The notes under the pieces were generated by a model. It saw only the letters and a list, made by a program, of their open reading frames with translations. It made no database searches and was not told the origin of the DNA. This document shows, one piece after another, positions 1 through 6,419 of a stretch of DNA of 8,417 nt. The stretch is from Candidatus Omnitrophota bacterium (lineage in GTDB: Bacteria; Omnitrophota; Koll11; Gygaellales; JAQTUY01). The translations under genes and the position numbers were made by a program. The stretch lies in NCBI GenBank assembly GCA_028707105.1, contig JAQTUY010000066.1:1-8417 (forward strand), given 5' to 3'. Numbering within the stretch: position 1 is the stretch's first letter; each line of letters starts with the position of its first letter.

Positions 1-757
1 TGGAGATCTTGATCTTATTCCTGCGCTGGAACTTTTCGTTATTTAACTCCCGGACTGCTTCGGCGGCCATGCGGTAAAGGCTCAGGTAATCTTTTTTATC
101 CCCGAGAAAAAAATTATCGGTATCGGGGGAATCCCAGACTTCATACCAGATGTTATATTTTTTCTGGCAGCTCAAATAGCGCATCGTCCTTTTAACCATC
201 TGCTTCCACTGCTTGATATTCAGGGGCGGGCTTCTCTTATCCAGGACATCCCCTTTGCCCGGCGGAGTCCCGAAAAGGCTTAAGACAACTGTGCCGCCTC
301 CGTCGGAGATCCTTTTAATGATGCTCTCGTAATTGGCAAGCAGCTTTTTGTGCAGCTCGGGGTCGGAACGCTCCTGCTCGATCTCCCACAGGTTCCAATG
401 CAGACGGTACATCCCTTTAAAGCCTATCTGGGCCGCCCAGGTTTCAATAGCCTCGGGCGAGGCGATATGATAAGGCCAGGCCGGGTCTTTATGAAAACCG
501 CGGCCGCTCAAGTTTATGTTAGGCGAATATATTTTAGGCAGGGGCACGGTTTTGGAGTTAACGTCCAGGTTCATTTCAATGGCCGCCGGCGCGCCGGGAG
601 TTACAGGTTTAGGGGCAGCAGCGGTATCCTGGGCGCAGGAAGAATAAACCCAGAACCCGAATATCAAAACGCAAAACGCCGATCCAAAAGCTAAAGAATT
701 AAAACGCTTTCCGGCTTTTAAACTGCAATTTCGATCTTTGGTCTTTGATCTTCGCAT
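1..757 (-). CDS. Secreted glycoside hydrolase family 39-like protein, C-terminus beyond window
   Basis: 252 residues are visible; the 3' end runs off the left edge. The ATG at 757 is 2 nt after the ymdB stop, with a weak GAAAG Shine-Dalgarno inside ymdB, so translation is probably coupled. The N-terminus is basic (residues 1-18), followed by a hydrophobic stretch (22-37) and a possible signal peptidase site after SSCA (about residue 42). A Pro/Ala-rich linker (46-59) follows, so the protein is probably exported. The mature part looks like the start of a TIM-barrel glycosidase of clan GH-A, most like family 39 (beta-xylosidase/iduronidase type): a 'GFKGMYRLHWNLWEIE' segment near 112-127, a 'VVLSLFGTPP' strand at 157-166, and 'NIWYEVWDSPDTDNFF' at 202-217 where the family has W-N-E-P-N. 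The usual acid/base Glu is replaced (W208-D209-S210-P211), so activity is doubtful. The fold is a motif-level inference. It has no evident functional link to rny/ymdB. Confidence 0.72.
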   Translation of the reverse strand, partial: MRRSKTKDRNCSLKAGKRFNSLAFGSAFCVLIFGFWVYSSCAQDTAAAPKPVTPGAPAAIEMNLDVNSKTVPLPKIYSPNINLSGRGFHKDPAWPYHIASPEAIETWAAQIGFKGMYRLHWNLWEIEQERSDPELHKKLLANYESIIKRISDGGGTVVLSLFGTPPGKGDVLDKRSPPLNIKQWKQMVKRTMRYLSCQKKYNIWYEVWDSPDTDNFFLGDKKDYLSLYRMAAEAVRELNNEKFQRRNKIKIS

Positions 758-759
758 TT

Positions 760-1542
760 TTAAACTTTCTTCTGCACTCTTAGGATTGCCTTGGCCTTGC
801 CGGTCACTTCATCGATCTCCACGACAACCCCCTGCAATTGTATGTTATCGGAAGCTATCTCAAAGCGGGTAGGCATCTGGGTGATGAAACGCTCCAGGAC
901 ATCCTCCACTTTTCTGCCGATGACCGAATCTACCGGCCCGGTCATCCCTACATCCGTTATGTAAGCGCAGCCCCGCGGCAGGATCTTTTCATCGGCGGTC
1001 TGCACGTGAGTATGCGTGCCGAGCACCGCGCTGGCTAAACCGTCGAGATACCAGCCAAGGGCTACTTTCTCGGATGTGGCCTCGGCATGAATGTCGACTA
1101 TGATCACCTTGGTTTCTTTTGATAATTTATCGTACTCGCTCCTGGCCGTCTTAAAAGGGCACTCCGGAAAAGGCCCCATGAATACCCGCCCCAGGATACT
1201 TATCACGCCTATCTTGGCGCCGCTTGCGGTCTCATATACCGCGCCTCCGACTCCGACGCAGGGAGAGGGGAAATTAGCCGGCCTCAATATGTGCCTCTCT
1301 TGAGCGATTATCTCGAATATCTCTTTTTTCTTCCAGATATGGTCCCCGGCCGTGATCACATCCACGCCCAGGCTGAACAGGTCGCGGGCGATCTTGGGCG
1401 TGATCCCGGAACCGCCTGCCGCGTTTTCGGCGTTGGCGATGACAAAGTCCAGGCTGTGCTCTTTTTTAAGGCCGGGAAGCAGTTTCTCGATAGCGTCCCT
1501 GCCGGGTGAACCGACTATGTCGCCGATAAATAATATTTTCAT
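760..1542 (-). CDS. ymdB: YmdB-family metallophosphoesterase (2',3'-cyclic nucleotide phosphodiesterase)
   Basis: 260 aa, the normal family length (about 260-265). The YmdB/TIGR00282 family is a dimetal phosphodiesterase; the Bacillus protein hydrolyses 2',3'-cAMP and affects biofilm and motility decisions. Visible motifs are 'GDIVGSPGR' with metal ligand D8, 'ANAENAAGGSGI' with E39 and N40, 'TAGDHIWKKKEI' with D67 and H68, 'VDIHAEATSEK' with H152, and 'GTHTHVQTAD' with H177 and H179. These match the Bacillus ligand set (D8, E39, N40, N67, H68, H150, H175, H177), except that position 67 is Asp instead of Asn. The start ATG overlaps the rny stop (ATGA), which fixes the start and shows translational coupling. 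No signal peptide is present, so it is cytoplasmic. rny-ymdB adjacency is conserved in many bacteria and suggests a shared role in RNA turnover. Confidence 0.95.
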   Translation of the reverse strand: MKILFIGDIVGSPGRDAIEKLLPGLKKEHSLDFVIANAENAAGGSGITPKIARDLFSLGVDVITAGDHIWKKKEIFEIIAQERHILRPANFPSPCVGVGGAVYETASGAKIGVISILGRVFMGPFPECPFKTARSEYDKLSKETKVIIVDIHAEATSEKVALGWYLDGLASAVLGTHTHVQTADEKILPRGCAYITDVGMTGPVDSVIGRKVEDVLERFITQMPTRFEIASDNIQLQGVVVEIDEVTGKAKAILRVQKKV

Positions 1543-3095
1543 TTCGCGTACTCGATCGCCCTGGTTTCCCTGATAACAGTGACCTTGATCTGTCCGGGAT
1601 ATTCCATGCCTTCCTCGATCTTCTTGCGGATATCGCGCGACATTGCTACCGCGTCGGCATCGCTTATTTTTCCGGGTTCGACGATCACGCGGATCTCCCT
1701 GCCAGCCTGGATAGCGTAAGATTTCTCCACGCCTTTAAACAGGTTGGCGATAGACTCCAGTTTCTCCAACCGCTTAATATAAGTCTCCAGAGTTTCACGC
1801 CGTGCTCCCGGGCGGGCGGCGCTGATAGCGTCAGCCGCTACCGCCATTACCGCGAACAGGGTCTTTGCTTCCTGTTCCTCATGGTGGGCTTCAATGGCGT
1901 GGATCACCTCTTGAGACTCTCCGAATTTCTTAGCCAGGTCCGCGCCGATCTTGGCGTGGGTCCCCTCTATCTGATGGTCGACCGCTTTACCGATATCGTG
2001 CAGTAGGCCTACCCTTCGCGCGACCCTTAAGTCCAGGCCCATTTCCGAGGCCATCACTCCTAAAAGAAAAGCTACTTCCTTGGAGTGCTGCAGGGCGTTC
2101 TGCCCGAAACTGGAACGGTATTTTAAACGGCCGATCAATTTGACCAATTCAGGGTGTAAGCCCGTCACGCCGACTTCAAATACGGCGCGTTCGCCCTCTT
2201 CTTTGATCTTTTCCTCCATCTCCTTCTTAGTCTTCTCAACGACCTCTTCGATCCTTCCCGGATGTATCCTTCCGTCAGAGATCAATCTTTCCAGGGAAAG
2301 GCGGGCGATCTCCCTTCTTACGGTATCAAAAGCCGAGAGGGTGACTGCCTCGGGGGTATCATCGATGATCACGTCAACGCCGGTGGCCATTTCCAGGGCG
2401 CGAATATTCCTTCCTTCCCTTCCGATGACACGGCCCTTCATCTCATCATTAGGCAAAGTCACTACGCTCACCGTAGATTCCACGGCGTGCTCGGCGGCGC
2501 ATCTCTGGATAGCCAGGCTGATTATCTCCCTGGCCTTTTTATCCGCCGTCGTTTTTATCTCATCCTCTTCCCTTTTGATCAACACTGCCTTTTCGTTATT
2601 CAACTCCTCGCTGATACGCGCCAAGAGTATCTGTTTTGCCTCTTCAGAGGAAAGAGAAGATATCTTTTCCAGGCGCATCTTCTCTTCACTGATAAGATTG
2701 GTCAGTTGGCCTTCCTTGACTTTAAGGGCGTCTTCCTGGGCCTTCACGCCGTCGGCTTTCTGCCCCAATTCTTTTTCTTTCTTTTCCAGTAACGTTACGC
2801 GGCGGTCAAGGTTCTCCTCCTTGACGTTCAGCCTTCTTTCCGCCTCCTGAAGCTCCTGGCGGCGCTCCTTGGTTTGCTGGTCAAACTCCTGGCGCATGCG
2901 ATAAAGAAGGTCTTTAGCCTCCAGTTCCGCTTCGCGGCGGCGGTCCTGAGCGGTCTTAGCGGCGTCATCAAGGATGACCTTGGCTTTGGCTTCCGCGTCC
3001 TGGACCTTTTTCTCCGCGACTACTTTTCTAAAGAAATAACCCGCGTAAATCGATATTAGCGCTATGACTACAAACAAGATCGCATAAAGCAACAT
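1539..3095 (-). CDS. rny: Ribonuclease Y (membrane-anchored endoribonuclease)
   Basis: 518 aa, typical for RNase Y. It starts endonucleolytic mRNA decay at the inner face of the membrane. Domains in order: an N-terminal membrane anchor (about residues 2-22); a long charged coiled coil (about 25-195, rich in E/K/R/Q); a KH RNA-binding domain (about 205-270) with the GXXG loop 'GREG' at 225-228; and an HD hydrolase domain (about 330-430) with H337 in 'LQHSKE', H366-D367 in 'LLHDIGKA' and H404-H405 in 'EAHHEE'. The conserved C-terminal 'IEEGMEYPGQIKVTVIRE' region is present, so the protein is complete. The start is secured by a perfect AGGAGG (3110-3105) 9 nt upstream of the ATG. The gene overlaps ymdB by 4 nt. 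A 260-bp hairpin-rich leader separates it from the upstream cyclo-ligase gene and probably holds its own control signals. Confidence 0.98.
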   Translation of the reverse strand: MLLYAILFVVIALISIYAGYFFRKVVAEKKVQDAEAKAKVILDDAAKTAQDRRREAELEAKDLLYRMRQEFDQQTKERRQELQEAERRLNVKEENLDRRVTLLEKKEKELGQKADGVKAQEDALKVKEGQLTNLISEEKMRLEKISSLSSEEAKQILLARISEELNNEKAVLIKREEDEIKTTADKKAREIISLAIQRCAAEHAVESTVSVVTLPNDEMKGRVIGREGRNIRALEMATGVDVIIDDTPEAVTLSAFDTVRREIARLSLERLISDGRIHPGRIEEVVEKTKKEMEEKIKEEGERAVFEVGVTGLHPELVKLIGRLKYRSSFGQNALQHSKEVAFLLGVMASEMGLDLRVARRVGLLHDIGKAVDHQIEGTHAKIGADLAKKFGESQEVIHAIEAHHEEQEAKTLFAVMAVAADAISAARPGARRETLETYIKRLEKLESIANLFKGVEKSYAIQAGREIRVIVEPGKISDADAVAMSRDIRKKIEEGMEYPGQIKVTVIRETRAIEYAK

Positions 3096-3104
3096 TTATA
3101 TCAA

Positions 3105-3110
3105 CCTCCT
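3105..3110 (-). promoter_or_regulatory. Strong Shine-Dalgarno of rny
   Basis: A perfect AGGAGG within AAAAGGAGGTTG lies 9 nt before the rny ATG. It is by far the best ribosome binding site in the window; the other genes rely on weak sites and coupling. It sits directly after a small hairpin (TGCCT/AGGCA, 3113-3126), so its accessibility could be affected by leader folding. Confidence 0.85.
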
Positions 3111-3122
3111 TTTGCCTACAAA

Positions 3123-3300
3123 GGCACACTTGCGCAACACTCCGCCACGAGGCGGACACCAACACAATACCGATAGGTGTTGGGTGTTACGCCACGAGGC
3201 GGACACCAACACAATACCGATAGGTGTTGGGTGTTACGCCACGAGGCGGACACTAGCCCAAACCTATTTGGGCTAGGTGTCGATTAGCGTGGAGTGTGCC
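3123..3300 (-). repeat. Hairpin array with 47-bp tandem repeats, bracketed by an 8-bp inverted repeat
   Basis: Two identical 47-bp units (3143-3189 and 3190-3236) are followed by a third copy. The third matches only for its first 17 bases (3237-3253) and then diverges. Each unit holds a short CGCC/GGCG hairpin with a four-base loop and a larger hairpin, read on the minus strand as ACAC, bulged C, CAACAC, 11-nt loop, GTGTTG, GTGT. The third copy (3249-3281) has GACAC, bulged C, TAGCCCAAA, 4-nt loop, TTTGGGCTA, GTGTC. This is the same outer stem and bulge with an entirely different but perfectly paired inner stem. The whole array is enclosed by GGCACACT (3123-3130) and AGTGTGCC (3293-3300). It contains no ORF of note and has no U-run, so it is not a simple terminator. 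It could be a structured 5' leader of rny or a small mobile hairpin element. Confidence 0.85.
3249..3281 (-). repeat. Strong hairpin in the rny leader (third array copy)
   Basis: A 9-bp perfect inner stem (TAGCCCAAA at 3254-3262 pairs with TTTGGGCTA at 3267-3275) closes a four-base loop. It is extended by a 5-bp outer stem (GACAC/GTGTC) across a single bulged base at 3276. This is the most stable single hairpin in the region. It is not followed by a T-run on either strand. Confidence 0.8.
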
Positions 3301-3322
3301 ATACCAAACTATTTTGGAGCTA

Positions 3323-3352
3323 TTATTAAAAATAATGAACCGGGTGAAGCAA
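3323..3352 (-). promoter_or_regulatory. Possible weak sigma70-type promoter for rny
   Basis: A TTGCTT -35-like hexamer (3352-3347) and a TAATAA -10-like hexamer (3328-3323) are 18 nt apart, just past the fau stop codon. Transcription from here would start near 3316 and carry the complete hairpin array as a 5' leader of rny. The match is modest and the stretch is AT-rich, so this is a candidate only. Confidence 0.3.
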
Positions 3353-3355
3353 TTA

Positions 3356-3916
3356 TTAAGCGCAGATCACCCTATTGACAGGTTGGTCAATGCAGGAAAC
3401 GGGAATTGAAGGCAAAATCTGGAAATCGTAAGCCAGGCCGATGCGGGGGATGTCAGGGGGCAGAAGCCTCAAAAAACGGTCATAGTAGCCCTTACCCCTG
3501 CCCAAACGGTTGCCTTTTTTATCAAAGGCAACCCCGGGGACAACCACAAGGTCTATTTTATTAAGAGCGACGGACTTTTTTACCCGCGGCTCCAATATAC
3601 CATATAACCCCTTACTCAGAGTCATGCTAGACTCCAGGATGCACGGGGCAATCATACAGGTCCTGGCATTACAAACCGGCAATGCTATAATTTTCCCTAA
3701 TTTTTGCGCTTTTTTTATCATTCCCTCTGTATTAACCTCACCGTCAAAAGAGACATAAAGCATCACTATCTTCGCTTTTTTAAACACCTTTGATCTGAAC
3801 AGCTTCTGTTCTATGTTTTGGCTCTTTGTGTTTCGGGTTTCCTCCTTTTGTCTTTTTAATCTTAAAAGGATTTTACTACGTATTTCCCTCTTTGTCAATG
3901 ATACTAAGTTGTTCAT
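3356..3916 (-). CDS. fau: 5-formyltetrahydrofolate cyclo-ligase (5,10-methenyl-THF synthetase)
   Basis: 186 aa from the chosen ATG at 3916, which lies 1 nt after the iscU stop. An upstream in-frame ATG at 3928 and a longer reading to 3970 exist but overlap iscU and add residues not typical of the family. The enzyme uses ATP to convert 5-formyl-THF to 5,10-methenyl-THF in the cytoplasm, returning it to the one-carbon pool. Evidence: 'LTKREIRSKILLRLKRQKEE' (7-26) matches the usual N-terminal helix, followed by 'VMLYVSFDGEVNTE' (51-64), 'KIIALPV' (75-81), 'LVVVPGVAFDKKGNRLG' (123-139) and the signature 'GNRLGRGKGYYDRF' (135-148). The length is normal. The first half is AT-rich (about 36% GC by hand count over 3721-3900), while the 3' end returns to about 58%. 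In E. coli this gene (fau, formerly ygfA) directly follows the 6S RNA gene; here three genes lie between. Confidence 0.93.
   Translation of the reverse strand: MNNLVSLTKREIRSKILLRLKRQKEETRNTKSQNIEQKLFRSKVFKKAKIVMLYVSFDGEVNTEGMIKKAQKLGKIIALPVCNARTCMIAPCILESSMTLSKGLYGILEPRVKKSVALNKIDLVVVPGVAFDKKGNRLGRGKGYYDRFLRLLPPDIPRIGLAYDFQILPSIPVSCIDQPVNRVICA
3870..3898 (-). promoter_or_regulatory. Consensus-like promoter inside the start of fau
   Basis: A perfect TTGACA (3898-3893), a 17-nt spacer and TAAAAT (3875-3870) lie within the first codons of the cyclo-ligase gene. A transcript from it would start near 3863, downstream of the usual fau start, so it could only serve genes further on (rny-ymdB) or be a chance match in an AT-rich coding stretch. 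An AAGGAGG at 3847-3841 follows but has no start codon at a suitable distance. Confidence 0.3.
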
Positions 3917-3917
3917 T

Positions 3918-4415
3918 TTAGCGCGCATCGTGTTCGTGGATATCGCCTTTTGGCTCTCCCGCCGGGCCATGTTCGTGTGCGGGCGGGATTTCGCCCTCGC
4001 TTTTGTCCGCTTGGCTCAAAAACCCGCTGGGGTCTTTGCCGATCTTACGATAGTAGTCCGCCAGGGCCGCCCTTAAAGCCTGTTCGGCCAGGACCGAACA
4101 ATGCAGCTTCACGGCAGGAAGCCCTCCCAGCGCCTGTGCGACCGCCTTATTGGAGATTGCCAGGGCTTCATCAATGCTCTTGCCCTTGACCATTTCCGTA
4201 GCCATGGAACTCGTGGCGATAGCGGCGCCGCAGCCGAAGGTCTTAAACTTAGCATCCACTATAATGTTGTTTTCCACCTTGATATACATCCTCATTACGT
4301 CCCCGCAAATAGGATTACCCACATTGCCTATGCCGCTAGCGTCGGGGATCTCTCCCACATTGCGGGGGTGCGAAAAATGGTCAATTACTGTATCGCTGTA
4401 TGGTTGTTCACTCAT
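3918..4415 (-). CDS. iscU: IscU-type Fe-S cluster assembly scaffold with His-rich tail
   Basis: 165 aa; the IscU/NifU-N core fills about residues 5-127. IscU receives sulfur from a cysteine desulfurase, assembles [2Fe-2S]/[4Fe-4S] clusters and passes them to apoproteins in the cytosol. The three ligand cysteines are C37 ('NPICGDVM'), C62 ('TFGCGAAIATSS') and C106 ('LHCSVLAEQA'), with the conserved D39, so the site is intact. 'LPAVK' (99-103) corresponds to the LPPVK chaperone-recognition motif of IscU, with one change. The E. coli protein ends near residue 128; this one has about 35 extra residues ending 'AHEHGP...GDIHEHDAR' with four His in two HEH pairs, a possible metal-binding tail. The ATG overlaps the metV stop as ATGA. 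No desulfurase (iscS/sufS), hscA or fdx gene lies in the window. Its neighbour MetV is cysteine-rich and a likely client. Confidence 0.95.
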   Translation of the reverse strand: MSEQPYSDTVIDHFSHPRNVGEIPDASGIGNVGNPICGDVMRMYIKVENNIIVDAKFKTFGCGAAIATSSMATEMVKGKSIDEALAISNKAVAQALGGLPAVKLHCSVLAEQALRAALADYYRKIGKDPSGFLSQADKSEGEIPPAHEHGPAGEPKGDIHEHDAR

Positions 4416-5086
4416 TTCCTGGCCTGTCCTGCGCTATCCGTCATTGTTAAATTACGCGGCTTATTCGCCTTATTAAAGTCTTTCGGTTCTCTTATCTTCC
4501 TTAGGTCCTCCAACTTGTTCCTTTTTTCCAGTTCTTTGTAGATGAGCACCCAGGCGCAATCCTTATCTTGATCCGTCTCGCATTTACCCTTGTTCATCCC
4601 GCCGCAGGGGCCGTTCAGCAGCCCCTTAGGACAAAGCGTGATCGGGCATACCCCGGCGGTTGAATCCAGCACGCATTCCCCGCACATCGAGCATTTTTCG
4701 TGAAAGTTCCCCGCGGCGTCAACAACCGCGCCAAATAAGGTGTCGCATCCGGGGTTGACGGTAAGGCAAAGCCTGTCGTTGTCCTTGACCGACTGCACCC
4801 CCAGGCCGCAAGCCAGAACCAGTATCGCCTGCGACTGGCGCAGAAGCGGCATGTTCTTGGCGAATTCCGATTTAACCTGGGCGGCAATGCAAGGGGCCGA
4901 GGGAATGCAATAACCGGTCACGGTCTTGCCGTTGCTTTCCAGGTCGGCTTTCATTTTCTTGACTTCCGCTTCCCCGCCGCTCTTACAGACTGTGGCGCAT
5001 TCACCGCAGCCGACGATAAACACCTTATCATATCCTGCGAGAGCCCCTAAAATATCTTTAAGTTGTTTCTGCCTGCTTATTATCAT
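4412..5086 (-). CDS. metV: MetV-like protein (methylene-THF reductase C-terminal domain family, Fe-S/zinc binding)
   Basis: 224 aa with 16 cysteines. The pattern fits the stand-alone MTHFR_C family (MetV), which in acetogens partners with MetF to reduce 5,10-methylene-THF in the Wood-Ljungdahl methyl branch. Visible features: an N-terminal 'VGCGECATVC' (C27, C30, C34) resembling the 'GCGTCVTVC' opening of the family; 'LACGLGVQSV' (91-100); and a C-terminal cluster region 'KCSMCGECVL' (C132, C135, C138) with C147, C152 and the signature 'NGPCGGMNKGKCE' (158-170, C161, C169), then C177 in 'DCAW'. No membrane segment is present. The start ATG (GAAGG 6 nt upstream) lies 29 bp inside rarA, and the end overlaps iscU, so all three are coupled. 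No metF is present here, so its catalytic partner must be elsewhere. The family assignment is firm; the precise electron-transfer role is inferred. Confidence 0.85.
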   Translation of the reverse strand: MIISRQKQLKDILGALAGYDKVFIVGCGECATVCKSGGEAEVKKMKADLESNGKTVTGYCIPSAPCIAAQVKSEFAKNMPLLRQSQAILVLACGLGVQSVKDNDRLCLTVNPGCDTLFGAVVDAAGNFHEKCSMCGECVLDSTAGVCPITLCPKGLLNGPCGGMNKGKCETDQDKDCAWVLIYKELEKRNKLEDLRKIREPKDFNKANKPRNLTMTDSAGQARK

Positions 5087-6407
5087 CTTGCGCCTTCTTT
5101 AAGCCAGCCATTCTTTGCTTGATCTTAGCCTCATATCCGATATCCGTAGGCTCGTAATATTTTACCTTCTTGCGGGTATACTTCTGTTCCACGTAGTGGC
5201 CTTCGTAATCGTGGGCGTATTTATAGCCCTTGCCGTGCCCTAAAGCTTCAGCCCCCTTATACGAAGTGCTTTTAAGATGGTCGGGGACTTCCTGGACCCT
5301 CTTCTCCCGGATATCGCTGCTGGCCTTTTCGATGGCCAGGTACGCCGCGTTGGATTTAGGGGCACAGGCAACATAAATAGCCGCCTGCGCTAAAGGTATT
5401 CTGGCTTCAGGCATCCCCACGAATTCGGCGATCTGCATGGCCGCGTTTGCCAGCACCGCTGCCAGAGGATCGGCGTTGCCGACATCCTCAGAGGCGCAAA
5501 TACAAATGCGGCGGGCGATAAAACGCACGTCTTCTCCGCTGTCTAACATCCGGGCCATCCAGTAAACGGCAGCGTCGGGGTCGGAGCCGCGCATGGACTT
5601 GATGAACGCCGAAATAGTATCATAATGGGCGTCTTCATCCTTATCGTAAAGAAGCGCTTTTTTCTGGATGGACTCGGCAACAACTTCTAACGTCAGGTCA
5701 ATAGCGCCGTCTTTGGATCTCGGGGTGGTCAGAACGCCGGTTTCAAGGGCGTTGAGAGCCCTGCGTCCGTCGCCTTCACAAACCTTAGCCAAAAAACCCA
5801 AGGCCTTTTTGTCGGCCCGTATTTTAAGACTGCCCAACCCCCGTATTTTATCCTTGAGGGCTAAAGATAGTATACTCAAAATATCTTTTTGCGTCAAAGA
5901 CTTTAACTCGAAAACGAGGGAGCGCGAAAGCAAAGGCGGGATAATATAGAAAAAAGGATTATGGATAGTGGCGCCGATAAGGACAGGGTTGCCCTCTTCA
6001 ATATCGGGCATCAGCACATCCTGCTGGGCCTTATTAAAACGGTGTATTTCGTCGATAAAAAGGATGGTTTTTACGCCGGTGTTGGCTTTCCTGGTCTTGG
6101 CCGCGGTGATCACCTTGCGCAGTTCCTCTACGTTGGAGGTAGTGGCGTTGATGGCGGAATAATTCGCCTTGGTTACGTTGGCGATACACCACGCCAGGGA
6201 GGTCTTGCCTGTTCCGGGAGGACCGTATAGGATGATAGAGCTGATGCGGTCTGCTTCAATGGCGCGGCGCAGGAGCTTTCCTTCGGCTAAAATATGCTCC
6301 TGGCCCACAAATTCATCCAATGTCCGCGGCCGCATCCGTACCGCCAGGGGCAGGTCTTTAGCTAGAGGTTGATTCTCTGCTTTAAATAGGTCGGAGGGGT
6401 TGGACAT
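5058..6407 (-). CDS. rarA: Replication-associated recombination protein A (AAA+ ATPase, RarA/MgsA)
   Basis: 449 aa, the usual length of RarA (about 420-450). RarA is a tetrameric AAA+ ATPase related to clamp loaders that acts at stalled replication forks and on SSB-coated ends. Motifs: '[19 protein letters not shown]' (21-39), Walker A 'GPPGTGKTS' (62-70), Walker B '[10 protein letters not shown]' (115-124), sensor 1 'GATIHNPFF' (145-153, where many homologues have GATTENP) and the arginine-finger segment 'LLSRS' (159-163). The C-terminal tetramerisation part contains '[17 protein letters not shown]', 'EDVGNADP' and 'VPDHLKS', all typical. The ATG at 6407 has an AAGG 6 nt upstream; a strong hairpin ends 3 nt before that. 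In Bacillus the rarA homologue lies close to a 6S RNA gene, matching the arrangement here. Confidence 0.97.
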   Translation of the reverse strand: MSNPSDLFKAENQPLAKDLPLAVRMRPRTLDEFVGQEHILAEGKLLRRAIEADRISSIILYGPPGTGKTSLAWCIANVTKANYSAINATTSNVEELRKVITAAKTRKANTGVKTILFIDEIHRFNKAQQDVLMPDIEEGNPVLIGATIHNPFFYIIPPLLSRSLVFELKSLTQKDILSILSLALKDKIRGLGSLKIRADKKALGFLAKVCEGDGRRALNALETGVLTTPRSKDGAIDLTLEVVAESIQKKALLYDKDEDAHYDTISAFIKSMRGSDPDAAVYWMARMLDSGEDVRFIARRICICASEDVGNADPLAAVLANAAMQIAEFVGMPEARIPLAQAAIYVACAPKSNAAYLAIEKASSDIREKRVQEVPDHLKSTSYKGAEALGHGKGYKYAHDYEGHYVEQKYTRKKVKYYEPTDIGYEAKIKQRMAGLKKAQDDNKQAETT

Positions 6408-6419
6408 AGGTTACCTTAT

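Noticed and set aside
350..694. A 114-codon plus-strand frame at the left end
   Set aside because: It is antisense to the secreted GH39-like gene, which has a convincing signal peptide, family motifs and a start tied to ymdB.
2080..2850. A 256-codon open frame on the plus strand
   Set aside because: It is antisense to the RNase Y coiled-coil and KH region; the Ser/Phe-rich product is the usual shadow of Lys/Glu-rich coding sequence.
3143..3253. CRISPR array
   Set aside because: Units are directly adjacent without variable spacers, only two are complete, and no cas gene is nearby.
3249..3281. Rho-independent terminator of the fau operon
   Set aside because: The stem is strong but neither strand has a T-run after it (GGTGTCGATTAG on plus; GTGTCCGCC on minus).
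3123..3300. Insertion sequence or MITE with 8-bp terminal inverted repeats
   Set aside because: Ends match as an inverted repeat, but no target-site duplication is visible in the flanks and there is no transposase; kept as an alternative explanation only.
3841..3849. AAGGAGG inside fau as a ribosome site for a hidden small gene
   Set aside because: No ATG, GTG or TTG follows at a suitable distance in any useful frame.
3917..3970. Longer N-terminus for the cyclo-ligase starting at 3970
   Set aside because: It would overlap the iscU tail by about 50 bp, adds residues absent from the family, and the ATG at 3916 sits 1 nt after the iscU stop.
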